From assembly GCA_938004375.1 (NCBI GenBank), contig CALKWH010000288.1, positions 1-7,828 on the forward strand: a stretch of 7,828 nucleotides of DNA, given 5' to 3'. Position 1 is the stretch's first letter, and every line of letters starts with the position of its first letter. Shown piece by piece: positions 1-7,532 of this stretch. The position numbers were made by a program, and so were the translations under genes. The notes below the pieces were generated by a model, which was not told the origin of the DNA, did not search any database, and worked only from the letters and a program-made list of their open reading frames with translations. The DNA comes from an uncultured Pseudomonadota bacterium. GTDB taxonomy: Bacteria > Myxococcota_A > Polyangia > HGW-17.

Positions 1-3000
1 TGGGCTCCACGGACTCGAGGGAGGCGTGGAAGCCGGCGTCGGGGCCGGACTCGGGGCGCCAGCGGATGCCGACGCGGCGCATCACCTCGTCGGCGTGGCG
101 TTCGGCGGCTTCCCGCTCGCCCAGGTGTTCCCCGGTGGCGGCGTCGACGAAATCTCCGGCGACGCGGTCGTAGCGCAGCAGGCCGGTCATCAGGGCGATA
201 CGCAAAATGCCTTCGGGGGCCAGACGGCCGTTGCGCTCCGCCTGCCAGCGGCACTCTTCATCGCCGTAGGGGCCGAGCTCTCCGTAGCCCACCACCACGA
301 TCCAGTCCCGCCAAGGGAGGCCGCGGGCGGCCGAAACGGCGGGTGTGGGCGGCGTAGGGGAGAACGGCAGCGCGCCGATCGCGGGAGACTTCTTCGGAGC
401 GGCGGTGTGGCCGGAAGCCGGTGCGGCGGAAGGCGCCTGCCCGGCCCGGAAGCGGCGGAAGGCCTCGCCCCAGTCGGGGACGTCGGCCAGGCCGCCGGTG
501 CAGTCGGCGGTGAACGGATCGGCGGCGGCGGCCTCGACGCGGGTCAGGGTCAGCCGGAAGATCAGGGCGCCCATGGTCGCGGTGTCGAAGGTCTTCACGC
601 CCAGGGCCTGCTCGATCTGCAGCGCCAAATCGTCCTGGCCGTGCATCAGGCCCGTGCCGCGCACCCAGCCGATGACGGCGCCGGCGAGCCGGGTCCGCTC
701 GCGCAAAAGCGGCTCGGCGTACCACTTGTTCAGGAGCGCGCGAAGGGCGATCTTGCTCTCGCCGTAGAGCCCGTCACCCCCCATGTCGCCCTGGTTGGGG
801 CTCATGGGCAAGACGCAGTGGAGCCGGCGACCGTCCTTCAGGGCGCCGAGCTCCTCGGCGCAACGGGCCAACAGACGCTCCACACCCAGCAGGTTCACCC
901 GGAGCGCCTGCTCATGCTCCACACCCACGTCCTGGGCCATGCCGTTCACGCCGACGGCGGCGAACGGGAGCAGCGCGAGCGGCGCGCCGGCGGGGGCCAG
1001 GCGCACGGCCCACCGCGCGAAGGCGTCCACGTCCTCGAAGCTGCCCTGGCGCATGGGGGCGAGCCACAGTCGGGCGCAGGACGAGGCGTGTTCGCGGTAC
1101 AGGGCGGCGGCGGCCCTCACGCGGGAGTCATCCAGCGTGGACACCCCGCTGATGACCGTCCAGCCGCGGGAGAGCGCCAGGCAGACCACCGCCTCGGCGA
1201 TGGAGCGGGCGCCCGCGCCGGTCACGATCAGGGTCCCGGGGGCGGCCGGCGTCGCCGGCGGGGTCGATGCCATGGGCTCGCCGCGCAAAGAGCGCAGGAC
1301 GAGGGTATGATCCGTCGCCGGATCGCGGTCCGAACGCCGCTGGAGGCGGTCGAGCCATCCATCAAAAAGATTCTTTACGGATTCCGTCGCGCCTTTTTGG
1401 ACCGCCCGGTCGCGGGCCGAGCGCAACATCTCCAGGCCCGAGTCCGAGAAGCGCCGCTCGAGGCGGGCGGTCAGTGCTGCGTCGGGCTCCCGTCCCAGCG
1501 CGAGCGCGGACGCCAGGCGCACCGCGTCCTCCCGGATCCAGTTCCCGGCGGCCGAGAACTGCACGGCCAGCTCCTCCGAGAAGGCGGGGGCGTCCAGGGG
1601 CACGCCCCGGGCGGGGACGGGGGCGGGGCCCGGCACGGGGGACAGATTCTCACGCCCGGTGGCCTCGGCGAGGACCTCCCCGAGCCGGGTGAGGACCCCG
1701 GACGGGCCGGTGAGCTCGGCGCGCAGCTCCGAGAGCACGGCGGCGTCCACCACCGCGGCGGCGGCGCCTCCACCCTTCGTCGCGACCGGCGCCGGTCCCG
1801 TGAGACCGAGCCCGAGGGCTGCGGCCGCGTCGAGGATGGCCCGTCCGGCGGCGGCGTCCGCGGCCGGGAACGGGAACGGGTTCGGCTTGCCCGTCAGTTT
1901 GCTCTTGCCCTCGCGCCCATAAGGCGCCAGGGCCGTGATCAGGGACTGAGCGCCGGCGGCGTCCATCGCCCAGGCGCCGGTGAGGTGCCGCGCGGCGTCG
2001 TCGGGGGAGAGCCCCGGGAGCAGGGCGAACATCTCCTTGCGCGCGGCGGCCAGGTTGGGGCCCGGCAGGCGATAGGCGCCCCCGGTCTGGGCGGCCACGG
2101 CGCCGACGAGCTTCTGGAAGGGAAGATCCGCCAGCCCATCGGTCTTCTTGAGCCCGAACTCCTTCTGGAGCTCGGAGAGCATCTGGTTGCGGCGCGCCGA
2201 GTTCCCCTGGAGCAGATCCTCGAGGGAGCGATCGGCATCGAGCTCGTCGGGCCAGGCACCGGCGAGGTGCGCGAGCAGCGTCTGCAGACCGCAGGCCACC
2301 GGCTCGGCCGCCGAGACGGCTGAAGTGGAGGCGCCCGCGGAGGGCGCCGGGGATGCGACCGGGGACGGGGCGGCACGATCGGCCGTGGGGGCTACCGGAT
2401 CTGGCGTCTTCCCTGCGACGTCCGGGGCCACCGTCGGCGCGGGTTTCTTCTCCTCCGGGAAGACGCAGAAGCGGTCCTCGGCCGAGGCGCCGGTCACCCA
2501 CTCGAAGTGGTTTTCCAGGTGCAGCGGGAAGACGGGCTTCGTGACGCCGAGGCCCGGCAGGGTCTGGTGCAACAGGTTGGAGAGGGTGGGCTGATGCCCG
2601 GGGCCAATCTCAATTATCTCTCGGATCCCGGCCCGGACGAGCCCCTCCTGGATGGCGATCCACTGCACCGGGGAGGCGAACTGGTACGCCAGGAGCTCGA
2701 TGAGCAGCGTCCGGGTGGCCAACTCGAGATCCGCCGCGCCGGCCTCGAGCTCGCGCTTGAGGTTCGCCACGCGCTCCGAGCCCGTGCGGGCGAGCACGTC
2801 GTCTAGGCAGGCCGTGGAGAGCTCGAACACGCGACCAGTGAGGTTGGGCCAGTAGCGTCCGACGAGGCGCTCCGGGGCGATGCGGGCCGGGAATACTTCC
2901 TCGATGGTCTTTCGAAAGGCGTCCACGCCGTCGCGCAGCAGGGTCGAGTGGAAGGGGACGTCGATGCCGGGCACCTCCACGTAGGGCGGCTTCCCCGTGA

Positions 3001-6000
3001 CCCCGGCGCCCAGGCGCTCCCGGAGCGCGTCGAGACCCTGACGATAGCCGGTCACCGCGTACTGCTTGCCGCGGCAGTTGTAGTTCACGATCTCGATGTG
3101 ACAGCCGGGCAGGGCGTCGACCTCGGCCACCAGTGCCATCATCCGCTGCTCGCTGATGCCGGCGTGGTTCGGCCGGACGACGCCCATGCGGAACGGGCTC
3201 TCTCCCCGCTCGTCCCGCGGGACGTAGTGCTGCATGGTCAGACCGCGATGGTAGACCACCCGGACCACGTCCTCGAGGGTGAGCAGGTCGCCGATGGCCG
3301 AGAGCGCGGAGTACTCGCCCAGGCTGTGCCCGGAGAAGTGCGCGCCCTCGACGAAGGCGCCGGCGTCCCGCAGCTCGGCCACGGCCGCGCACGAGAACAC
3401 CACCAGCGCCACCTGGGTGAACTGCGTGAGGTTGAGCACGCCCTCGGGGTGGAAGACCTCGCCCCCGGGCATGGCCATCCGCACCGGATTCTCACGCACG
3501 GCTTGCAGCAGGGAAAAGCCCAAAGCGGATCGCGTGTAGGCATCGGCGCGGTCCCAGACCGCCCGGGCGGCGGTCGAACGGGAATAGGCCGGCTCGTGCA
3601 TGCCCTTCTTCTGCACCCCCTGGCCCGGACAGACGTAGGCGGTGGGGTGGGGGTCCACCACGCAGTCCAGCTCCACGCAGGGAGCCGCGTCCACTGAAAC
3701 GGTGGCGCGCAGCAGGTGCCGGCCGAAGACGCGGCCCCTACGCACGACCTTCATGTCCACCCGGGAACCAAAGGGCACCGGACCCAGGAAGCGCGACGAG
3801 AGCCGAGAGATCGGTCTCGGCGCCTGGATCATGGAGCGCTCCAGGCGCGCCACGGCGGCGGCCTGCGTCCACAAGCCGTGGTGGATCGGACGCTCGAAGC
3901 CCACCAGGCGCGCCAGTCCGGCGTCGGCGTGGAGCGGGTTGCGGTCCCCGCCGCACAGGGCGAACACGTCGGCGTCGGTGGGGGCGGTCCAGGAGGTCTC
4001 GCCCAGCGCGACGTCGCTCTCGAACACGTTCTCCTCGAGGGCGAAGGCCGAGGCGGGCAGGGCGTGGGCTCCCACGGCGCGGACCTTGCGCGAACGAGGG
4101 ACGAACTCGCCGTCGACCTCGACGCACACGCGGTCGCCGGACCGGAAGTGATGGCGCACCTGAAGGCCGGCGGAGACGGCCAAGGCGCCCTCGACGGGCG
4201 CGCCGCCCGCGGGTTTGTCCACGTGCAGGACCCGGCAGCGGTAATGCAGGAGCCCCAGCGGGTCGTCCTCCACCCTGGCCACCATCTCCTTGAGGGCGGC
4301 CGAAGCGTACCAGGGCAAGAAGGGGTACGCGCGAAACTCGGCCGGGCGACCCATCGCCTGGGCGTAGCCGGCCTCGTCCGCGGCGTCCAGGAACGCCTCC
4401 TCGCGGTAGATCCGATCGAGCTCCGCGAAGAAGGGACGTGCGTCCCAGGCGGGAAGCTCCCAACCCTCGGGGAGCCTGAATGCCAGCGGCAGGGGGAGCG
4501 TCCGACCGCCGGCCAGGCGCAGGAGGTAGTTGCCAGAGATCCGGTCGCCTTTGCGGGAGAGCGCGAGCTTGATGAGCCCGCCCGTCGTCCACGAGACTTC
4601 CTCGGGCGAGACGCGAACGGGATCCCCCGGCTCGGGCAGGAACAGCGCGGCGAGCGGGTTCGCCCGCGGGCCGTCCTCGGCGCGCACCGCGATCGCCTCG
4701 AACAGGCGGCTCCAGGCGCGGTCGCCCAGCAGGTGGGCCGCGCGCGCGCCGCCGGGAATCCCGGGCCAGGTGAGCTCGCGGGCGGCCGCGTGCTCCGGCG
4801 CTCCGGGCGTAACCCCGGCGAGGAGCCCGCCGAACAACCCCGCCACCGGGACGTCGGCGGCGGTGATGCCCCCCACCGCGCGTGGTCCCGGGATGACCAG
4901 CACCGAATCGGCGTCGTGGCGGGCGTCGTGGGCCTGGAACAGGCTGTCCGAGAGGAAGCGACGGCGCAGCTCGGCGTCGAGCACGGGGACGAACGGCATG
5001 GGCTTGCCGGGAAGTTCGAAAATCTGCAGGAAATGCGCACGATCCTGGGGCAGAAGGACGCGCTCCGAGAGCTCCGGGAAGCGCTCCAGCAGCGTGGCGA
5101 CCGTCTCCCGCGGTTTCGCGGGATCCGCAGGGAAGGTCCCCTCGACGTCCAGGCGCTGCAGCACCCGGCGCACGATGGCGGCGAAGCGCCCCTCGTGGTC
5201 GGCGGCGAGCCAGGCGCCGTGCTCATAGGGTCCGCCGTTCCCCTGGGCGACGAGCGCGACGAACCGCTCGAGGAACCGGGCGTAGGTCATGCTCTCGAGG
5301 TCGCCGAACCAGGGCTTGGCGGTCCTCTCCAGCAGCCGGATCAGTTCCTCCCGAAGCGCCGGCAGCCGGGCCGGGTTCGCCTGGAGCTCGTCGGCCAGCC
5401 GGGCGACCCGGGCGGCCGTGTTCTGCAGGTACCAGATCGGGGCGCCCAGGCCGCTGCGCCCGGAGACGACCGGCGCCTGCGGGCCGCGGGGCCAGCCGGA
5501 GGGCTCCCCGGGGGCGGCCGCCAGCGCCGCCTTCACCGCCGGGGAGGTCTCGGCCTCGGCGCAGGCCATGGCCAGGGTCCCCACGAGCACGGCGTCCAGC
5601 GGGCGGTGCACGGGGCCTCCGTACCAGGCGCCGGACAAAAGCGCGGTCACGTCGTCGGCGTCCCGCACCCCGCCGCCGGCCGCCAGGGAGACGTTGGGCA
5701 GGTCCCGCAGTCTGGCGTAGGAGCGGTTCAGCAGGTTGCGCAGGCCGTACCAACTGTGGTGGCCGCCGCCCTCTCCTCCTTCGAGTTGGAGGACCAGGGA
5801 GTGCCCGGGCGCGGCCTTGGCGATGGCGATCACCTGCTCGAGCTGCCCGGGCGTGCCGGCCTTGAAGCTGCACAGGTCGAGGCCGTGGGCGCGGGCCCTG
5901 TCGAGCAGGGCGACGGCCTCGGCCAGGGGCGGGATCCCGGCGGTGAGCGTGAAGCCGGCCAACGGGAAGCCCTCCTTCTTCAACCGGAACAGCAGGCCCT

Positions 6001-7393
6001 CCTTGCGGATGTGCAGGTCGTAGAGGTAGGGATCCAGGTACAGCGTGTTGAGCACCACGGCGGCGCCCGGCTCGAGCAGCCCGGCCAACTCCTCCATGCG
6101 GCGCCGGAAGATGGCCTCGGTGACCTGGCCGCCGCCGGCGAGCTCGGCCACGTATCCGGCGTTGGCGGCAGCTGCCACCAACCCCGCAGTCGCGGTGGTA
6201 GGGGTCATGCCGGCCAGGATCAGCGGCTTTTTCCCGGTACGCTCGGTGAAGCGGCTGGAGAACCGGAGCGTCCCGCCTGGGGCGGACTCCACGCGCGGCC
6301 AGGCGAACGGCCCGGGCGCAGGGGCGGGGGTGTCGGGGCCGCTCACCACCCGCACGCGGGCGCCCAGCAGCAGGCCGGCGGTCAGTTTGCGCAGCCCGGG
6401 GCCAGGCCCCGGGATCCAGAGCTCCTCCAGGTCGGGGTGGGCGGCCAGGATCGCGGCCAGAGTGGCCGGCCAGTCGACCGTGCCCGCGTACTGGATGTCC
6501 ATCAGCGTCTTGGTGACCCGCGGTTCCAGGTCCAGCCGGCTCCCGTCATGACAGGAGTAGACCGGCAGCCGGGTCTCCCGCTGGCCGAAGTCCAGGCCCA
6601 GGCGGGCGAGGTCGGCGTCGATGTCCGCGCGCCCTCTGGCCATCAGGCTGCAATGGTAGGCACCGGAGACCGCCAGGGGCTCGGTGTCGAACCACAGCCT
6701 GCGGGTGGCGCTCTCGGGGCCGAACTTCTTCTTCAGGCCGGCGAGCACCTGCGCCAGGTGAGCCGGATTCCCGGAGAGGACGAACCGATCGGGGGCATTG
6801 CACAGGCTGATCTCCGGGCGTTCGGCCGCGGGGAACGACGCCAGGTGGGCCTCGAGCTCCCCGCGGGAGACGCCGGTGATCGCGAGCATCGGGGTCAGAT
6901 CCGGGCCGTCGCCCGTGGGCGCGGGGGTGAACCATCCGCAGGAGTTTTGCATGCGTACGCCCTGCCACATCATGTATCGGGTCGTCTTCGAGAGACGGTC
7001 GGCGAGCTCCGCGCGGCCCTGTGCCACGAAGAGCGCGGCCACGATGCCCTGACTGTGCCCCGAGTAGCCGGCGAGCTCCGGGCGATCCCCGGGAAAGAGC
7101 CGGCCGACGAGGGCGTGACACACGGCGGAGATGAACAACATGGGCTGGCTCACCTCCGAGCGGATCAGGTATTCCCGTTCCGGCACGGGGCGGGCGCCCG
7201 TCGCCCAGGAGAAGGGATACAGACCTTGGGGGAGATAGCCGGTCCGGCGAAGCTCGGACGACTGGCATTCGGCCACGAGGTCGGCCTCGAGGGCCTTGAG
7301 GACGCCCTGCACCTCGGGATGGAGGGCCAGGAGCTTGAGTTCTTCGATATATTCGGAAGATTGTCCGCTGAAAATCACGAAATGACGGGTCAT
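1..7393 (-). CDS. fas: Type I fatty acid synthase (FAS-I), multidomain, C-terminus cut off by window edge
   Basis: This is a cytoplasmic megasynthase expected to make long-chain acyl-CoA from acetyl-CoA, malonyl-CoA and NAD(P)H in repeated cycles on one polypeptide. Reading the minus strand from ATG 7393 gives 2464 uninterrupted codons. Domains in order: AT (about 1-345, GHSQG with Ser114), ER (375-860, ILAGMTPTT and GGGHHSW), DH (861-1245, GDRNPLH), MPT (1250-1644, GHSLGEY with Ser1357), Pro/Ala linker (1647-1700), ACP (1702-1870, Ser1732), KR (2050-2303, Ser2198/Tyr2210/Lys2214) and the start of the KS region (2365 onward). Mycobacterial FAS-I is about 3070 residues, so roughly 500-600 residues including the KS core are missing. 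The start is supported by AAAGGA eight bases upstream and by the AT fold beginning at once (VIFSGQSSEY); mycobacterial FAS-I carries a longer N-terminal extension. Family assignment is very secure; host and product chain length are unknown. The gene is divergent from an unknown plus-strand gene. Confidence 0.96.
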   Translation of the reverse strand, partial: MTRHFVIFSGQSSEYIEELKLLALHPEVQGVLKALEADLVAECQSSELRRTGYLPQGLYPFSWATGARPVPEREYLIRSEVSQPMLFISAVCHALVGRLFPGDRPELAGYSGHSQGIVAALFVAQGRAELADRLSKTTRYMMWQGVRMQNSCGWFTPAPTGDGPDLTPMLAITGVSRGELEAHLASFPAAERPEISLCNAPDRFVLSGNPAHLAQVLAGLKKKFGPESATRRLWFDTEPLAVSGAYHCSLMARGRADIDADLARLGLDFGQRETRLPVYSCHDGSRLDLEPRVTKTLMDIQYAGTVDWPATLAAILAAHPDLEELWIPGPGPGLRKLTAGLLLGARVRVVSGPDTPAPAPGPFAWPRVESAPGGTLRFSSRFTERTGKKPLILAGMTPTTATAGLVAAAANAGYVAELAGGGQVTEAIFRRRMEELAGLLEPGAAVVLNTLYLDPYLYDLHIRKEGLLFRLKKEGFPLAGFTLTAGIPPLAEAVALLDRARAHGLDLCSFKAGTPGQLEQVIAIAKAAPGHSLVLQLEGGEGGGHHSWYGLRNLLNRSYARLRDLPNVSLAAGGGVRDADDVTALLSGAWYGGPVHRPLDAVLVGTLAMACAEAETSPAVKAALAAAPGEPSGWPRGPQAPVVSGRSGLGAPIWYLQNTAARVARLADELQANPARLPALREELIRLLERTAKPWFGDLESMTYARFLERFVALVAQGNGGPYEHGAWLAADHEGRFAAIVRRVLQRLDVEGTFPADPAKPRETVATLLERFPELSERVLLPQDRAHFLQIFELPGKPMPFVPVLDAELRRRFLSDSLFQAHDARHDADSVLVIPGPRAVGGITAADVPVAGLFGGLLAGVTPGAPEHAAARELTWPGIPGGARAAHLLGDRAWSRLFEAIAVRAEDGPRANPLAALFLPEPGDPVRVSPEEVSWTTGGLIKLALSRKGDRISGNYLLRLAGGRTLPLPLAFRLPEGWELPAWDARPFFAELDRIYREEAFLDAADEAGYAQAMGRPAEFRAYPFLPWYASAALKEMVARVEDDPLGLLHYRCRVLHVDKPAGGAPVEGALAVSAGLQVRHHFRSGDRVCVEVDGEFVPRSRKVRAVGAHALPASAFALEENVFESDVALGETSWTAPTDADVFALCGGDRNPLHADAGLARLVGFERPIHHGLWTQAAAVARLERSMIQAPRPISRLSSRFLGPVPFGSRVDMKVVRRGRVFGRHLLRATVSVDAAPCVELDCVVDPHPTAYVCPGQGVQKKGMHEPAYSRSTAARAVWDRADAYTRSALGFSLLQAVRENPVRMAMPGGEVFHPEGVLNLTQFTQVALVVFSCAAVAELRDAGAFVEGAHFSGHSLGEYSALSAIGDLLTLEDVVRVVYHRGLTMQHYVPRDERGESPFRMGVVRPNHAGISEQRMMALVAEVDALPGCHIEIVNYNCRGKQYAVTGYRQGLDALRERLGAGVTGKPPYVEVPGIDVPFHSTLLRDGVDAFRKTIEEVFPARIAPERLVGRYWPNLTGRVFELSTACLDDVLARTGSERVANLKRELEAGAADLELATRTLLIELLAYQFASPVQWIAIQEGLVRAGIREIIEIGPGHQPTLSNLLHQTLPGLGVTKPVFPLHLENHFEWVTGASAEDRFCVFPEEKKPAPTVAPDVAGKTPDPVAPTADRAAPSPVASPAPSAGASTSAVSAAEPVACGLQTLLAHLAGAWPDELDADRSLEDLLQGNSARRNQMLSELQKEFGLKKTDGLADLPFQKLVGAVAAQTGGAYRLPGPNLAAARKEMFALLPGLSPDDAARHLTGAWAMDAAGAQSLITALAPYGREGKSKLTGKPNPFPFPAADAAAGRAILDAAAALGLGLTGPAPVATKGGGAAAAVVDAAVLSELRAELTGPSGVLTRLGEVLAEATGRENLSPVPGPAPVPARGVPLDAPAFSEELAVQFSAAGNWIREDAVRLASALALGREPDAALTARLERRFSDSGLEMLRSARDRAVQKGATESVKNLFDGWLDRLQRRSDRDPATDHTLVLRSLRGEPMASTPPATPAAPGTLIVTGAGARSIAEAVVCLALSRGWTVISGVSTLDDSRVRAAAALYREHASSCARLWLAPMRQGSFEDVDAFARWAVRLAPAGAPLALLPFAAVGVNGMAQDVGVEHEQALRVNLLGVERLLARCAEELGALKDGRRLHCVLPMSPNQGDMGGDGLYGESKIALRALLNKWYAEPLLRERTRLAGAVIGWVRGTGLMHGQDDLALQIEQALGVKTFDTATMGALIFRLTLTRVEAAAADPFTADCTGGLADVPDWGEAFRRFRAGQAPSAAPASGHTAAPKKSPAIGALPFSPTPPTPAVSAARGLPWRDWIVVVGYGELGPYGDEECRWQAERNGRLAPEGILRIALMTGLLRYDRVAGDFVDAATGEHLGEREAAERHADEVMRRVGIRWRPESGPDAGFHASLESVEP
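2..301 (-). other. FAS-I domain: start of the ketosynthase (KS) region, residues 2365-2464, incomplete
   Basis: The segment IVVVGYGELGPYGDEECRW followed by LAPEGILRIALMTGLLRYD is the conserved KR-to-KS transition of FAS-I (mycobacterial form, from memory: VVIVGGAEIGPYGSSRTRF). It is preceded by a Pro/Ala-rich linker at about 2325-2355. The reading frame reaches the window edge still open, so the active-site cysteine and the two histidines of the condensing enzyme cannot be assessed here. Confidence 0.85.
485..1246 (-). other. FAS-I domain: ketoreductase (KR), residues 2050-2303
   Basis: This SDR-type domain reduces the 3-ketoacyl intermediate. The nucleotide-binding loop reads LIVTGAGARSIAEAVV (2055-2070). 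SDR catalytic residues are Ser2198 in VLPMSPNQG and Tyr2210/Lys2214 in GLYGESK. VIGWVRGTGLMHGQDD and GVKTF follow as in other FAS-I proteins. Differences from mycobacterial FAS-I as I recall it: the third glycine of the nucleotide loop is replaced by Arg2063, and the LWLAPMRQGSFEDVD segment lacks the usual Asn after LW. The catalytic triad is intact, so activity is likely, but cofactor preference cannot be read from this. Confidence 0.88.
1784..2290 (-). other. FAS-I domain: acyl carrier protein (ACP), phosphopantetheine Ser1732
   Basis: The carrier domain shuttles the growing chain between active sites. The attachment motif is LLQGNSARRNQMLSELQKEFG, with Ser1732 (codon at 2200-2198) as the predicted 4'-phosphopantetheine site; FAS-I proteins have the related GASSRRNQLL there. 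RLPGPNLAAARKEMF and the helices after it match the structural half of the ACP that is unique to FAS-I, about twice the size of a free ACP. A flexible Pro/Ala/Ser-rich linker (about residues 1647-1700, 2453-2294) tethers it to MPT, as expected for a mobile carrier. Only one ACP copy is present. Confidence 0.88.
2462..3646 (-). other. FAS-I domain: malonyl/palmitoyl transferase (MPT), residues 1250-1644
   Basis: This domain loads malonyl units onto the ACP and releases the finished acyl chain to CoA. It opens with AYVCPGQGVQKKGMH (1252-1266), contains VLNLTQFTQVALVVF, then FSGHSLGEYSALSA with catalytic Ser1357. It continues with IVNYNCRGKQYAVTG and VPGIDVPFHST with probable catalytic His1482. 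It ends with the EIIEIGPGHQPTLSNLL segment near 1593-1609. All of these line up in order with mycobacterial FAS-I as I remember it, making this the best conserved part of the protein. Confidence 0.92.
3659..4813 (-). other. FAS-I domain: dehydratase (DH), MaoC-like double hot dog, residues 861-1245
   Basis: This domain dehydrates the 3-hydroxyacyl-ACP. The hydratase-2/MaoC motif is clear: ALCGGDRNPLHAD with Asp1150 and His1155 as the expected catalytic pair, followed by GFERPIHHGLW (1165-1175), the substrate-tunnel helix typical of this family. RFLGPVPFGSRVDMKVV then matches the conserved strand after the hot-dog helix. The region before it (about 861-1130) is poorly conserved in FAS-I generally and is assigned by position, so the left boundary with ER is an estimate. 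Confidence 0.85.
4814..6271 (-). other. FAS-I domain: FMN-dependent enoyl reductase (ER), residues 375-860
   Basis: This TIM-barrel flavin domain reduces the trans-2-enoyl intermediate. Visible FAS-I signatures are RTGKKPLILAGMTPTT (Met396), AELAGGGQVTEAIF (416-429), FKAGTPGQLEQVIAIA, LEGGEGGGHHSW with His545-His546, AAGGGVRDADDV (571-581) and VLVGTLAMACAEAETSP. The distal part includes SDSLFQAHDARHDADSV followed by IPGPRAVGGIT (834-844), a block very strongly conserved in FAS-I proteins. From memory, mycobacterial enzymes read EGGRAGGHHSWED where this one reads EGGEGGGHHSWYG. That alters two charged positions beside the active-site histidines, but the histidines themselves are kept. Confidence 0.9.
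6359..7393 (-). other. FAS-I domain: acetyl transferase (AT), residues 1-345
   Basis: This domain is expected to load the acetyl primer from acetyl-CoA. The nucleophile elbow reads GYSGHSQGIVAALF with Ser114 as the likely catalytic serine. Upstream, SEVSQPMLFISAV matches the usual helix before the elbow. LAVSGAYHCSLMA supplies a probable catalytic His247. The GHSQG form is the one I recall at this position in mycobacterial FAS-I, and it differs from the GHSLGEY of the MPT domain further along the chain. The domain is compact: the first ER motif follows at residue 392, earlier than I recall for mycobacterial proteins. Boundaries are approximate. Confidence 0.88.
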
Positions 7394-7401
7394 TGAGAGG
7401 A

Positions 7402-7407
7402 TCCTTT
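7402..7407 (-). promoter_or_regulatory. Ribosome-binding site of fas (AAAGGA)
   Basis: On the minus strand the sequence before the ATG reads GGAAAGGATCCTCTCAATG. AAAGGA ends eight bases before the start codon, a good Shine-Dalgarno distance, and supports the ATG at 7393 over any later start. Confidence 0.75.
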
Positions 7408-7416
7408 CCGTTATGG

Positions 7417-7436
7417 GCCAAATATCGATATTTGGC
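7417..7436. promoter_or_regulatory. Perfect 20-bp palindrome, candidate operator of fas
   Basis: GCCAAATATCGATATTTGGC is identical to its own reverse complement over all 20 bases and is AT-rich in an otherwise GC-rich sequence. It begins 23 bases upstream of the fas start codon and lies just downstream of the likely -10 element at 7444-7449, so it would cover about the first 20 transcribed bases. With no loop in the centre it fits a DNA-binding homodimer better than an RNA hairpin. A repressor of fatty acid synthesis is the natural guess, but no regulator gene is in the window. Confidence 0.6.
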
Positions 7437-7443
7437 GCGGCAC

Positions 7444-7452
7444 ATTTTAGCA
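7444..7452 (-). promoter_or_regulatory. Candidate extended -10 promoter of fas (TGC-TAAAAT)
   Basis: On the minus strand TGCTAAAAT gives a 5/6 match to TATAAT with the TGn extension that can compensate for a poor -35; I see no good -35 at 16-18 bp. The predicted transcription start is near 7435-7438, giving a 5' leader of about 43 bases that includes the palindrome and the ribosome-binding site. If the host is an actinobacterium the housekeeping -10 is looser, but this site still fits. Confidence 0.5.
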
Positions 7453-7532
7453 AGAGCCGGGCCACATCCCCCGAAGCTTGAAATCGCCTGATCTGACGAC
7501 CTCGGCGGCGGGCGCTTTCGTGCTTCGGGTGA

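Noticed and set aside
26..2323. Plus-strand open frame of 765 codons
   Set aside because: It is in the same antisense register as fas and is low-complexity Gly/Arg/Ala/His. The minus strand in the same codons encodes recognisable ACP and KR motifs.
1650..2501. Possible frameshift or second gene within the ACP/linker region (minus-strand 283-codon frame)
   Set aside because: Codon-by-codon reading shows the fas frame unbroken through this stretch with ACP motifs in place; the alternative frame is Arg/Gly-rich noise.
2948..3697. Plus-strand open frame of 249 codons
   Set aside because: It is an antisense shadow of the MPT domain, in the same register as the other two. Only chance stop codons opposite Ser/Leu codons separate it from them.
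3829..5226. Minus-strand open frame of 465 codons rich in Ser/Arg/Pro
   Set aside because: It is an out-of-frame reading of the ER/DH region of fas. Its composition is typical of frame-shifted GC-rich DNA and it has no domain.
3716..7396. Plus-strand open frame of 1226 codons
   Set aside because: It lies exactly antisense, in codon register with fas. GC-rich third positions remove stop codons from the opposite frame. The translation is Gly/Arg/Ala-rich without a recognisable domain, and it has no ribosome-binding site or promoter.
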